A stretch of DNA of 64,000 nt from Clostridiales bacterium (GCA_022800625.1 JAAWQR010000001.1:1-64000); one strand, 5' to 3'. Shown: positions 47,523 through 56,452, counted from the stretch's first letter. The notes: generated by a model from the sequence alone, not told the origin. Translations and numbers: made by a program.

Positions 47523-47620
47523 AAAACAAAGCTGATTCTGTCCGTATTTCGTTTATTACGGTGTTCGGGCATTCAGATATATAAATTTCGTGTTGACGTT
47601 TATCGTCGGTGGGGGAGTAT

Positions 47621-48682
47621 ATGGCATATTTATTATTAAGTGACGGAAAGTATTTTGAAGGGCGGCGTATAGGAGCGCCCGGTGACAGTATCGGAGAAAT
47701 CGTTTTTACAACGGGAATGGTGGGATACCTTGAAACTCTTACCGATCCGAGCTATGCGGGACAGATCGTGATTCAAACGTTTCCCATGATAGGAAATTAC
47801 GGAGTAATCGAAGAAGATTTTGAAGGAGAGCCGGCAGTACGCGGATATGTAGTACGCGAGCTTTGCGAGATGCCTTCAAATTTTCGCTGTGAATACGAGC
47901 TTGATACTTTCCTGAAGAAAAAAGGAATCTGCGCTGTTTGCGGCGTGGATACAAGAGAGCTGACAAGAATTATCAGAGAAAAAGGTGTTATGAACGCAAT
48001 GATTTGCGACGAGCTTCCCGATGATCTTACAGAACTTAATTCTTACAGCGTAAAGAATGTTGTGAGTGAAGTAAGCACAAAGGAAAAGCAAGTCTATAAG
48101 TCAGATACCGATAAAAAATATTCTGTAACCCTCATTGATTACGGCGCTAAGAAAAATATAATCAGAAGTCTGACCTCCCGCGGCTGCGAAGTTACAGTTG
48201 TACCTCAGAACACATCTGCGGAGGAGATTCTTGAAGGAAAGCCTGACGGCATTATGCTGTCAAACGGTCCCGGAGATCCTGCGGAAAATATATATTGCAT
48301 TGCTCAGATAAAAAAGCTTATCGGAGAGGTGCCTGTGTTCGGCATCTGCCTCGGTCATCAGCTTACAGCACTTGCCATGGGCGGTAAAACCGTAAAGCTG
48401 AAATACGGGCACAGAGGTGCAAACCAGCCTGTTCGCGAGCTTAGCGGCAGCCGAACCTACATTACGAGTCAGAATCACGGATATGCAGTGGTTCCCGACA
48501 GCACAAAGACGGGTAAAATGTCTTTTGTAAATGCGAACGACGGAAGCTGCGAGGGAATGGATTATCCCGATAAAAACTGCTTTACCGTACAGTTCCACCC
48601 CGAAGCTTGCTCGGGACCGCATGATACGTCGTTCTTGTTTGATCGCTTTATTTCAATGATGGGAGGAAAGATAGATGCCTAA
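47621..48682 (+). CDS. carA: Carbamoyl-phosphate synthase small subunit
   Basis: A 353-residue glutaminase subunit. The N-terminal half has GMVGYLETLTDPSYAGQI; the class I amidotransferase half carries the nucleophile Cys in FGICLGHQL and His/Glu in VQFHPEACSGP. It delivers ammonia to CarB. The start is ATG 47621 just after GGGGGAG. It overlaps carB by 8 bases, the usual arrangement for equimolar subunits. Confidence 0.96.
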   Translation: MAYLLLSDGKYFEGRRIGAPGDSIGEIVFTTGMVGYLETLTDPSYAGQIVIQTFPMIGNYGVIEEDFEGEPAVRGYVVRELCEMPSNFRCEYELDTFLKKKGICAVCGVDTRELTRIIREKGVMNAMICDELPDDLTELNSYSVKNVVSEVSTKEKQVYKSDTDKKYSVTLIDYGAKKNIIRSLTSRGCEVTVVPQNTSAEEILEGKPDGIMLSNGPGDPAENIYCIAQIKKLIGEVPVFGICLGHQLTALAMGGKTVKLKYGHRGANQPVRELSGSRTYITSQNHGYAVVPDSTKTGKMSFVNANDGSCEGMDYPDKNCFTVQFHPEACSGPHDTSFLFDRFISMMGGKIDA

Positions 48683-51600
48683 GGATAATACAATACGTAA
48701 GGTTCTCGTTATCGGTTCTGGTCCGATTATTATTGGACAAGCCGCTGAATTTGACTACGCAGGAGCACAGGCATGCAGAGTCCTCCGAGATGAAGGAATA
48801 AATACAGTACTTGTAAACTCCAACCCTGCAACAATAATGACAGATAAGACGATGGCTGATGAGATATATCTTGAGCCGCTGAATGCCGATACCGTCAGAC
48901 GTATTATAGAAAAAGAGCGTCCCGACGGACTTCTTGCGGGACTTGGCGGACAAACGGGACTGACTATTGCCATGCAGCTCTCACGCGACGGCACTCTTGA
49001 AAAATACGGCGTACGTCTGCTTGGATCTGATGTTGCAGCGATTGAAACGGCTGAGGACAGAGAGCTGTTCCGCGACCTCATGAAAGAGATCGGTCAGCCT
49101 GTTGTTCCGTCTGAAATTGCAGAAGATATAGAACGCGCAGTTGAGATAGCAGGCGAGATCGGATATCCTGTTATTGTCAGGCCTGCGTATACGCTCGGCG
49201 GTTCGGGCGGCGGTATTGCGGCGAGTGAGGAAGAGCTTCGCACAATTGCCGAGGTAGGTCTTGAAATGTCTCCGATCACTCAGGTTCTGATAGAGAAGTG
49301 TATCTCAGGCTGGAAAGAGATAGAATTTGAAACGATGCGCGACGCTGCAGGCAATGTCATCGCTGTCTGCTCAATGGAAAATATTGATCCTGTCGGTATC
49401 CATACCGGTGACTCGATTGTTGCGGCGCCTGCTCTCACGCTTTCCGATAAAGAATATCAGATGCTTCGCTCGGCTTCTCTCGATATGATTTCGGCAATTG
49501 GAATCGTAGGCGGCTGTAACTGTCAGTTTGCCCTGAATCCCGACAGCTTTGAATATGCAGTAATCGAAGTGAATCCGAGAGTATCGCGTTCTTCGGCTCT
49601 TGCTTCAAAAGCAACCGGATACCCGATAGCAAAAATTACGGCTAAGATCGCGCTTGGTTATACTCTTGATGAAATCAAAAATGATATAACAGGGAAGACA
49701 TGCGCATGCTTCGAGCCGACACTTGACTATGTTGTTGTTAAATTCCCGAAGTGGCCGTTTGATAAATTTGCAGGCTCTGACAGAACGCTCAGCACTCAAA
49801 TGAAGGCTACGGGCGAGGTTATGGCGATAGCGCAGAGCTTTGAAGCGGCGCTCATGAAAGCTGTACGCGGAGCTGAAATATCGCTTGATACGCTGAATGC
49901 TAATCCTCTGTCGGACAAGCCTGTGACTGAAAGACTGAGCGAGCAAAACGACCGCAGAATATTCACCGTATTTGAAGCTCTGAAAAGCGGAGTTGCTGTT
50001 GACGTAATTCATGAGATTACAAAGATAGATGAATTTTTCTTAAATAAGATAAAGAATCTTGCTGACTTTGAACTTCATCTTGAAGATAAGGGTCTTTGCG
50101 AGGGCGATTATGAGACGGCTAAGAGATACGGCTATACGGACGATGCTATCCGCCGCATAAGCGGAGCGGAAAAACTTCCCGAGTTTGATTTCAGCTATAA
50201 AATGGTTGATACCTGCGGAGCTGAATTTGATGCGGAGACGCCGTATTTCTATTCATGCTGTGACAAATACTGTGAATCACGTACCTTTAAGCGCAGCGGT
50301 AAGCCTGTTATCATGGTACTCGGCTCAGGTCCTATACGAATAGGACAGGGAATTGAGTTCGACTACAGCTCAGTCAGGTGCGTTAGCACGCTTCGTCAGC
50401 TAGGATATGATGTAGTTATCGTTAATAATAATCCGGAAACAGTGTCAACAGATTATGATACAGCCGACAGACTGTATTTTGAGCCGCTCAGTCCGGAAGA
50501 CGTTATGAACATTATTAAGGTTGAGCAGCCGATAGGCGCAGTTGTTGCATTCGGCGGCCAGACCGCAATAAAGCTTACACAGTTCCTTGATAAAAACGAA
50601 GTTTGTATCTTAGGTACTTCTGCTGACGGAATCGATATTGCAGAAGACAGAAGCAGATTTGATGCTCTCCTTGAATCCTTCGGAATCAAGCGTCCGCGCG
50701 GAATGGGAGCAGAAACGGTTGAAGAGGCTGTGGAAGCCGCCGAAAAGCTCGGATATCCCGTACTTCTCAGACCGTCATACGTTATCGGCGGTCAGAACAT
50801 GACGATATCGCGTTCAAAAGAACATACGGTTAAGTATATGGAAACGATACTGTCGGGAGGAATTGATAACCCTGTTCTTGTCGACAAGTACATGCCCGGC
50901 ACTGAGCTTGAGGTTGACGTAATATCCGACGGCGAAGATGTTCTTATCCCCGGTATAATGGAACATATTGAGCGTGCAGGAGTTCACAGCGGCGACTCTA
51001 TAGCTGTATATCCGCCGTATAATCTCAGCGATAAATTCCTGAAGAAGATTTGCGACTGTTCAGAAAAACTGGCTCTTGCGCTCGGAACAAAAGGACTTGT
51101 AAATATTCAGTACCTCATTTATGAAGGCGAGCTTTATGTAATCGAGGTAAATCCTCGGGCTTCACGTACGGTTCCGTACATCAGTAAGGTAACAAATGTT
51201 CCGATGGTAGACCTTGCATCAAAGGTTATGCTCGGTGAAAAGCTTGTAAACCTCGGATACGGAACAGGTCTTCATCGCACACCTCCATATTATGCAGTAA
51301 AAGTGCCTGTTTTCTCGTTTGAAAAGCTCAATGACGCAAACTCGATACTCGGACCTGAGATGAAGTCAACGGGAGAAGTACTCGGTATCGGTCGTACGGT
51401 TTCGGAAGCACTCTTCAAGGGATTAACGGCTGCCGGATTTACAGTTCCGTCAATGTACAGTAAAAATTTTGCAGGTGTATTTATAAGCGTAGAGGAAAGC
51501 GACTTCCAGGAGATCCTGTCACTCGCAAAGCGTTTCTATGATCTCGGAATAACGATATACGCAACAAAGGGAACAGCAGCGTCAATATCAAGACTCGGAA

Positions 51601-52709
51601 TCGACGTTGTGTCTGTATGCGGAAGATCGGAATCAGATGAAATTTTTGACCTCATGGAAGACGGCAAAATCGATTATATCATCTATACGGGCGCGCTCGT
51701 CGACGCTACGGTCGGTGACTACAGAAAGCTTCACCTTCGCGCAATGCAGCTGATGATTCCGTGTCTGACATCGCTCGACACTGCTAATGCTCTTGCCGAA
51801 ATAATCGAAAGCCGATATAATGTAAGCAATACGGAACTTGTAGATATCAATGCCATGCGTCCGTGGAGACGTAAGATCCGCTTTGCAAAAATGCACTCCT
51901 GCGGAAACGACTACATTTTCATTGAGAATTTTGACGGTGCAATCACGTGTCCCGAATCCTTGTGTGTAAGTCTCTGCACACCTCACTACGGTATCGGCGG
52001 AGACGGTATCGTACTGATAGAGCGCTCTGCTGTAGCTGATGCGAAGATGCGCAGCTTCAACAAAGACGGAAGCGAAGGCAAAATGGCAGGTAATAATATA
52101 CGCTGTGTTGCAAAATATCTCTACGAAAAGGGTTATGTCAGAAGTGAATATATAACAGTAGAGACAGGAAGCGGCATACACCGCATGAAGCTGTACTTGA
52201 GAGACGGAAAAGTAAGCTCTGTATCAGTAGATATGGGTAAGGCGGATATGGCAGTCTCATCACTCCCTGCGCTTTACGACGGTGAATCCATGGTCTCGGC
52301 TCCCGTAAAGATTGGAAATGAGGATTATTCCATAACATGCGTATCTGTAGGAAATCCGCATTGTGTGGTATTCTGCGACGCTATAGATGGCATTGACATA
52401 GAAAATGTCGGACCGCAGTTTGAATTTGCACCGATATTCCCTGAGCGTATCAACACAGAATTTGTTCGTGTTGTTACAAAGACAAGCCTTAGAATGCGAG
52501 TATGGGAGAGGGGCAACGGTGAAACTCTTGCATGCGGAACGGGTGCATGCGCTGCTGTTGTTGCTGCGTGTGAAAACGGACTTTGCGATAATGGAGTTGA
52601 CATTACTGTTAAGCTTGCAGGCGGAGATTTGACTGTAAATTACACCGATGAAAAAGTTATTTTGACGGGTAATGCGGTTACCGTATATGAAGGCGAATTT
52701 GAATATTGA
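48675..52709 (+). CDS. carB-dapF: Carbamoyl-phosphate synthase large subunit fused to diaminopimelate epimerase
   Basis: One uninterrupted frame of 1344 codons. Residues 1 to ~1063 are a complete CarB: two synthetase halves (GSGPIIIGQAAEFDYAG at ~14 and GSGPIRIGQGIEFDYSS at ~550), each with ATP-grasp motifs, and a C-terminal MGS-like domain (~935-1060, IYATKGTAASISRLG). Almost without linker (INAMRPWRRKIRF) a DapF starts at ~1066: FAKMHSCGNDYIF, GIGGDGIVLIE, then Cys1144 in AGNNIRC and Cys1287 in ETLACGTGACA. These are 143 residues apart, as for the catalytic Cys pair of DapF. Both enzymes look active. CarB makes carbamoyl phosphate for arginine/pyrimidines; DapF makes meso-DAP. GGGAGGAAAG ribosome site. 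Confidence 0.93.
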   Translation: MPKDNTIRKVLVIGSGPIIIGQAAEFDYAGAQACRVLRDEGINTVLVNSNPATIMTDKTMADEIYLEPLNADTVRRIIEKERPDGLLAGLGGQTGLTIAMQLSRDGTLEKYGVRLLGSDVAAIETAEDRELFRDLMKEIGQPVVPSEIAEDIERAVEIAGEIGYPVIVRPAYTLGGSGGGIAASEEELRTIAEVGLEMSPITQVLIEKCISGWKEIEFETMRDAAGNVIAVCSMENIDPVGIHTGDSIVAAPALTLSDKEYQMLRSASLDMISAIGIVGGCNCQFALNPDSFEYAVIEVNPRVSRSSALASKATGYPIAKITAKIALGYTLDEIKNDITGKTCACFEPTLDYVVVKFPKWPFDKFAGSDRTLSTQMKATGEVMAIAQSFEAALMKAVRGAEISLDTLNANPLSDKPVTERLSEQNDRRIFTVFEALKSGVAVDVIHEITKIDEFFLNKIKNLADFELHLEDKGLCEGDYETAKRYGYTDDAIRRISGAEKLPEFDFSYKMVDTCGAEFDAETPYFYSCCDKYCESRTFKRSGKPVIMVLGSGPIRIGQGIEFDYSSVRCVSTLRQLGYDVVIVNNNPETVSTDYDTADRLYFEPLSPEDVMNIIKVEQPIGAVVAFGGQTAIKLTQFLDKNEVCILGTSADGIDIAEDRSRFDALLESFGIKRPRGMGAETVEEAVEAAEKLGYPVLLRPSYVIGGQNMTISRSKEHTVKYMETILSGGIDNPVLVDKYMPGTELEVDVISDGEDVLIPGIMEHIERAGVHSGDSIAVYPPYNLSDKFLKKICDCSEKLALALGTKGLVNIQYLIYEGELYVIEVNPRASRTVPYISKVTNVPMVDLASKVMLGEKLVNLGYGTGLHRTPPYYAVKVPVFSFEKLNDANSILGPEMKSTGEVLGIGRTVSEALFKGLTAAGFTVPSMYSKNFAGVFISVEESDFQEILSLAKRFYDLGITIYATKGTAASISRLGIDVVSVCGRSESDEIFDLMEDGKIDYIIYTGALVDATVGDYRKLHLRAMQLMIPCLTSLDTANALAEIIESRYNVSNTELVDINAMRPWRRKIRFAKMHSCGNDYIFIENFDGAITCPESLCVSLCTPHYGIGGDGIVLIERSAVADAKMRSFNKDGSEGKMAGNNIRCVAKYLYEKGYVRSEYITVETGSGIHRMKLYLRDGKVSSVSVDMGKADMAVSSLPALYDGESMVSAPVKIGNEDYSITCVSVGNPHCVVFCDAIDGIDIENVGPQFEFAPIFPERINTEFVRVVTKTSLRMRVWERGNGETLACGTGACAAVVAACENGLCDNGVDITVKLAGGDLTVNYTDEKVILTGNAVTVYEGEFEY

Positions 52710-52726
52710 TTTTTTGAGATAAAAAG

Positions 52727-52767
52727 AAAGCAGAGGCTCTTGAATTTTTGAGAACCTCTGCTTTTTT
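52727..52767. terminator. Terminator of the arg-car operon
   Basis: Stem AAAGCAGAGG(C)TCT paired with AGA(A)CCTCTGCTTT, then TTTT; also serves the converging minus-strand operon. Confidence 0.88.
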
Positions 52768-52791
52768 AAAAGAATAATAAATTTAAAATAT

Positions 52792-53793
52792 TTAATCGAT
52801 TATCGCATTTCTTATTTTTAATAAATCAAGCCAAGAATAAATACAATCCTCTTTTGAAGAATACACAAGATTATTGTCACCTACAGATAAGTGTTTTAAG
52901 TGTTTAGATAGATTATAAAAGACATTATCATCGTAGTAAGATGTATAGTCATAATTTTTTTGACAAGCCTTTATCGAATTATATAATTCATTTACGCTCA
53001 TATTTTTTATATTTCCGAGTAATTTAGTATGTGCTCCTGCATTACCGTAATACATATCGAGATTTTGTATAATATTAAAAAATGTCCAATTTATTGAATT
53101 TGCCTTTTCAATTTCATAATTAAATCCATTTTCAAAAATATTATTAATGACTGCTATTTCCGAATGATATTTACAATTATTAATCAATGATTTATTGCAC
53201 ATGTTTGATTTTTCTGCCATTTCAGCTATTTTCATGCAGTCATCATAATTTGCCCTAAGTGTTTGATACTTGCGCATTCTTTCAGTTGGAACATACGTAG
53301 GAATTGTTAACCTTGATTTGCAGGGAATAGAAGAAATTCTTTTTATGATCTCCGGAAAATCGTTAACCATTAGTTTACTGATGATTTGATTAAATACGAT
53401 ATTAAATCCGTTCCCAATCAAAAAATCAGCGGTTTTACAGATTTCATCAAATCCGTCCGGATTTTGTACTATGAGATTATGGTTGAACTTATTACCGTGA
53501 AGTGCAAGCATGAAACTATCAGCTCTTGCGGATTTTTGTGGTCGGGACAGAAAAATCATGATAAAAAAAATACCGAGGAATATTTTCCGTGCTATAATCT
53601 ATTATCTTTTTAATATCACGATTGCAAAATATTTCGTTTCCAAGCGTAATAGATATTTCATCGTTTAATTTATCAAATACTGGAATAAGCTTACTTAAAC
53701 ACAGGTAATAATCATCATAGCTCATTGATTTTCCTATCCCGCCGTTTAATTTGTCGAACAACCAGCAATCGTAATTTCAAAAGTATATTTCAT
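52792..53793 (-). pseudogene. Radical SAM-type protein, broken; Fe-S cysteine motif deleted
   Basis: From ATG 53793 the frame reads MKYTFEITIAGCSTN and stops. In a second frame it resumes as NGGIGKSMSYDDYYLCLSKL...LGNEIFCNRDIKKII...YFFYHDFSVPTTK, and in a third as SARADSFMLALHGNKFNHNLIVQNPDG down to 52792. GCSTN...NGG is the start and end of a CxxxCxxC radical SAM loop; a 16-base deletion (near 53772) removes the last two Cys and exactly explains the first shift. One extra A/T in the run at 53533-53537 explains the second. Restored length is about 338 residues. It follows the HAD gene by 12 bases. The family assignment is inference from the motif remnants. Confidence 0.7.
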
Positions 53794-53805
53794 CGATATT
53801 ACCTA

Positions 53806-54468
53806 TCACCTCTGCTTTAATAAAACTGATACAACATCACTCGGAGTCTCAGCCAGGTAATCCGCTCCGCATGATATCATCTCGTCTAGAGTTCCGAAAC
53901 CGTACAGCACGCCGAGCGCGGGTATTCCGCACGCATGCGCGCCCTCAATATCGTGAAATCTGTCGCCGATCATTAAAACGCCCTCACGGGGAATCTTACA
54001 CTCATCTATAACATACTTGATAACGTCGGATTTTTTGCCGCGAACTCCATCAAAAGTAGCTCCGCCGATAAAGTCAAAATATTTATCGATTCCGAAATGC
54101 GCGCATATCTTTCTTGCAAATTCTTCGGGCTTTGATGTTGCGACGTATAGGTGATATCCGCTGTTCTTTAATTCTTTCAGCATTTCGGGGACGCCGTCAT
54201 ACATGCGATTTTCAAAAATTCCCGTTTTCCTGTAATAAGTTCTGTATCGATTTACAGCCTCCGCTACTCCGTTTTCATCAAATCCGCAGAGAACCCTGAA
54301 GGTTTCCGAAAGAGGAGGTCCTATGAATTTTACAAGCTCATGTCTGTCGGGAATTTCAAATCCGAATGATTTTAGTGAATAAATAATACCGCCGATAATA
54401 CCGTCTGAATTATCGGACAGAGTTCCGTCTAGGTCAAACAGCAGATGAGTAAAATGTTTGTTTATCAT
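53806..54468 (-). CDS. HAD-family phosphatase (Gph/PpaX-like)
   Basis: A 220-residue haloacid-dehalogenase-fold hydrolase. Motif I is LLFDLDGTLSDN (nucleophile and acid Asp), motif II YVATSK, motif III Lys in GKKSDVIKYV and motif IV GDRFHDIEGA. The helical cap between motifs I and II is the phosphoglycolate phosphatase type. It could act on phosphoglycolate or another small phosphate ester. It lies between the YfbR-like nucleotidase and the broken radical SAM gene in one minus-strand operon. Confidence 0.9.
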   Translation of the reverse strand: MINKHFTHLLFDLDGTLSDNSDGIIGGIIYSLKSFGFEIPDRHELVKFIGPPLSETFRVLCGFDENGVAEAVNRYRTYYRKTGIFENRMYDGVPEMLKELKNSGYHLYVATSKPEEFARKICAHFGIDKYFDFIGGATFDGVRGKKSDVIKYVIDECKIPREGVLMIGDRFHDIEGAHACGIPALGVLYGFGTLDEMISCGADYLAETPSDVVSVLLKQR

Positions 54469-54489
54469 ATTATGAAACCTGCCTTGCGT

Positions 54490-55068
54490 TTATTTTAATT
54501 CATCGATTGAAAGGGAATAGCTGTCAAGGAATTCTTCTATAAAATATTTTAAAGCCGGCAGTGAGTTGCTGTCAAGCTTTTTCTTTATTCCGACTGCTGC
54601 TCCTTCAAAGTCATGGTTTCCGGCTTTTTGTTCTTCAATGCATTTTAAATAAGCGCTGAGTGTATCCGCAGTTTTTACGATCAATTTTTCTTTTTCCGTC
54701 AGTATTTCTTCGCTTAGTATGTCGGAATATATGTCTTTTAAAAAATCGGGAAGCTTTGAGATCAGCATTTCGCGTGTCTCAGCTTCGATCTTTTGATAAG
54801 CAGATTTTATTTCATCGTTATAATATTTCACAGGTGTTGGAAGATCTCCCGTGATTATTTCAGATGCGTCATGATACAGAGCCGCTACAGCGATTTTATC
54901 TGCATTGACATTATCTCCGAATTTAGTATTCTGAATTACGGCTAAGGCATGAGCAAGAAGCGCGGTTTCATACAGATGTTCACTGAGACTTTCAGTTTCC
55001 GTATTTCGCATGAGTCCCCATCGCTTAATAAGTTTTGTTCTGTTTATGTATGCAAAAAAATGACCCAT
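54490..55068 (-). CDS. yfbR: 5'-deoxynucleotidase, YfbR-like HD-domain protein
   Basis: A 192-residue HD-domain phosphohydrolase close to E. coli YfbR throughout: RWGLMRNTETESLSEH (first His), LYHDASEIITGDLPTPVKYY (HD pair) and VKTADTLSAYLKCIEEQKAGN (last metal Asp). YfbR dephosphorylates deoxyribonucleoside 5'-monophosphates and so trims dNMP pools. GGAGG lies 8 bases before the ATG. First gene of the minus-strand unit with the HAD phosphatase, a sensible nucleotide/phosphate clean-up pair. Confidence 0.9.
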   Translation of the reverse strand: MGHFFAYINRTKLIKRWGLMRNTETESLSEHLYETALLAHALAVIQNTKFGDNVNADKIAVAALYHDASEIITGDLPTPVKYYNDEIKSAYQKIEAETREMLISKLPDFLKDIYSDILSEEILTEKEKLIVKTADTLSAYLKCIEEQKAGNHDFEGAAVGIKKKLDSNSLPALKYFIEEFLDSYSLSIDELK

Positions 55069-55102
55069 TGTTAATTCCTCCGAATATTGCTCTATAGTTT
55101 AT

Positions 55103-55131
55103 ATTTTACATAATGAAAGGTAATAAGTCAA
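55103..55131 (-). promoter_or_regulatory. Sigma-A promoter of the yfbR operon
   Basis: On the minus strand TTGACT, 17-base spacer, TAAAAT. Confidence 0.7.
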
Positions 55132-55271
55132 GTATGTCCGTTTTCTTTATAACTGCTTATTCAGAATAATTTACAGTATTAAGCATATGTAATTAACTCA
55201 GTTATAAATTGATAAGAAAATTGCGATCACTCAAAGATAATGAATTTAATCAAAAAAATTCAAAAAAGCTA

Positions 55272-55300
55272 TTGACAAAGGGTAACATATATGATATAAT
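55272..55300 (+). promoter_or_regulatory. Sigma-A promoter of the tRNA pair
   Basis: Consensus TTGACA, 17-base spacer, TATAAT, 38 bases before the first tRNA. Confidence 0.9.
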
Positions 55301-55338
55301 ACTATCGTTGTCGCGGCACGGATGTGCAAGGCAATTAT

Positions 55339-55412
55339 GGCGGAATAGCTCAGCTGGCTAGAGCAATCGGTTCATACCCGATAGGTCGTGGGTTCAAGTC
55401 CAACTTCCGCTA
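55339..55412 (+). tRNA. tRNA-Met (CAT), elongator type
   Basis: Full cloverleaf: acceptor GGCGGAA/TTCCGCT (G1-U72 pair), D-arm GCTC/GAGC, anticodon stem ATCGG/CCGAT with loop TTCATAC, variable loop AGGTC, T-arm GTGGG/CCAAC with TTCAAGT. The T-stem has one G-A mismatch (55390/55402). The anticodon stem lacks the three G-C pairs of initiator tRNA, so it is an elongator. CCA is not encoded. Confidence 0.93.
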
Positions 55413-55419
55413 TTTATAC

Positions 55420-55491
55420 GGCCCGTTGGTCAAGCGGCTAAGACACCGCCCTTTCACGGCGGTAACGGGGGTTCGATTCCCCCACGGGTCA
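55420..55491 (+). tRNA. tRNA-Glu (TTC)
   Basis: Full cloverleaf: acceptor GGCCCGT/ACGGGTC, D-arm GTC/GAC, anticodon stem CCGCC/GGCGG with loop CTTTCAC, T-arm GGGGG/CCCCC with TTCGATT; discriminator A, no encoded CCA. It follows tRNA-Met after 7 bases in one transcript. Confidence 0.97.
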
Positions 55492-55494
55492 TTA

Positions 55495-55526
55495 AGCGGT
55501 AATTTTTTGAAATTACCGCTTTTTTG
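55495..55526 (+). terminator. Terminator of the tRNA operon
   Basis: Stem AGCGGTAATTT paired with AAATTACCGCT followed by TTTTT. Confidence 0.92.
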
Positions 55527-55586
55527 TATTCTGTAAACTCATTAGCTATAAATTATATATGACTGCATTTATGTAAGGAGAGCGTT

Positions 55587-55984
55587 GTGGTATATATTAA
55601 ATTACAATTGATTGGGCAAAACATGAATCTTGACAGTATAACTCAACAAATCGGAACAAATCCGACCTTTTCATGTAAGAAAGGCGAAATTAACACTACT
55701 TCCATTCGAAAAAGAGAGGTTAAGCAATTAATGATTCATGGATATATGATATAGAAACAAATGATTTTTCAGAGAACCAGCTCGAAAAATTTCTTGATAA
55801 GTTTTCTGGATGTGCGAACCTGTTTGCACATCTCAGGGAAAAGGATATAATCCCTTATTTGTTAATAACATACTATATTGATGATTATAGAAAAGTTATT
55901 TCAATTTCAAATCGTACAGTAAACCTGATATCTAAGTTACAGTTGGAGCTTTGCATTGATGTAATGAATTTAGATTCATTTTAA
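55587..55984 (+). pseudogene. DUF4279-like protein, frameshifted
   Basis: From GTG 55587 (AAGGAG 6 bases upstream) the frame encodes VYIKLQLIGQNMNLDSITQQ...FSCKKGEI and is lost near 55720-55725. The next frame continues AINDSWIYDIETNDFSENQLEKF...ELCIDVMNLDSF to a TAA at 55982. The total is 398 bases, one short of 133 codons, so a single-base deletion explains it. The pattern (strand, IGxxxxxDxIT, pt..w.kG, W.y.t, helix, final DV/DI) resembles DUF4279 proteins, small immunity-like proteins in many Bacillota. It is an isolated gene after the tRNA terminator. Confidence 0.65.
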
Positions 55985-56026
55985 GTATTTAATAATAAAT
56001 TTCCCCAATAAGTGCTCAATAAATTT

Positions 56027-56060
56027 CAGGGCACCATAATCATATGATTATGATGCCCTG
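56027..56060. terminator. Bidirectional terminator upstream of the spore protein stop
   Basis: Near-perfect palindrome CAGGGCA(C)CATAATCAT paired with ATGATTATG(A)TGCCCTG; T-rich flanks are modest. It ends the minus-strand spore-protein transcript. Confidence 0.75.
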
Positions 56061-56077
56061 ATGCTTTTGCAGCTTAC

Positions 56078-56278
56078 TTATTTTGCACTGATGCTGTTCT
56101 CGTAGTTTTCGATCATCTTCTTAACCATCTGACCGCCTACAGAACCTGCCTGACGTGATGTGAGATCACCGTTGTAACCCTTGTTAAGTGTTACACCAAC
56201 CTCGTTAGCTGCTTCCATCTTAAACTGCTCCATAGCTGCCTTAGCTGCGGGAACTACAATTTTATTACTCTGTGCCAT
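56078..56278 (-). CDS. Alpha/beta-type small acid-soluble spore protein
   Basis: A 66-residue DNA-binding spore protein. The family signatures are visible: the FKMEAANEVGV segment, with the Glu-containing germination-protease recognition region, and DLTSRQAGSVGGQMVKKMI. These proteins coat and protect spore DNA and are degraded at germination to supply amino acids. The length is usual. AAAGGA precedes the ATG. It is a single gene with a long leader that holds a TATCAG...CTGATA hairpin (56303-56321). It is the best evidence in the window for endospore formation. Confidence 0.96.
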   Translation of the reverse strand: MAQSNKIVVPAAKAAMEQFKMEAANEVGVTLNKGYNGDLTSRQAGSVGGQMVKKMIENYENSISAK

Positions 56279-56370
56279 AATTCATTTTCCTTTCTTTATC
56301 AGATATTTTCTGATAGTTAAAAATAATTTTATTTACTCAGTAAATTGAAGAACTGTTTGTCCTTCGACAT

Positions 56371-56400
56371 TAGTATTGTACATTTAAACAATAATATGAA
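56371..56400 (-). promoter_or_regulatory. Candidate sigma-G promoter of the spore protein gene
   Basis: On the minus strand TTCATA, 17 bases, AATACTA, close to the forespore consensus TGMATA / CATACTA with one mismatch in each box. It would give an ~86-base leader. Confidence 0.4.
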
Positions 56401-56423
56401 TGGAAATTTTTAATCATTTTCAC

Positions 56424-56452
56424 TTGATATTTTGTCGAAAATTTTGTATACT
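56424..56452 (+). promoter_or_regulatory. Sigma-A promoter of the P-type ATPase
   Basis: TTGATA, 17-base spacer, TATACT, about 72 bases before the ATG at 56525. Confidence 0.75.

Noticed and set aside
55339..55412. Initiator or Ile2 identity for the CAT tRNA
   Set aside because: The anticodon stem lacks the three G-C pairs of initiators, and the body matches the elongator Met type of Bacillota rather than tRNA-Ile2.
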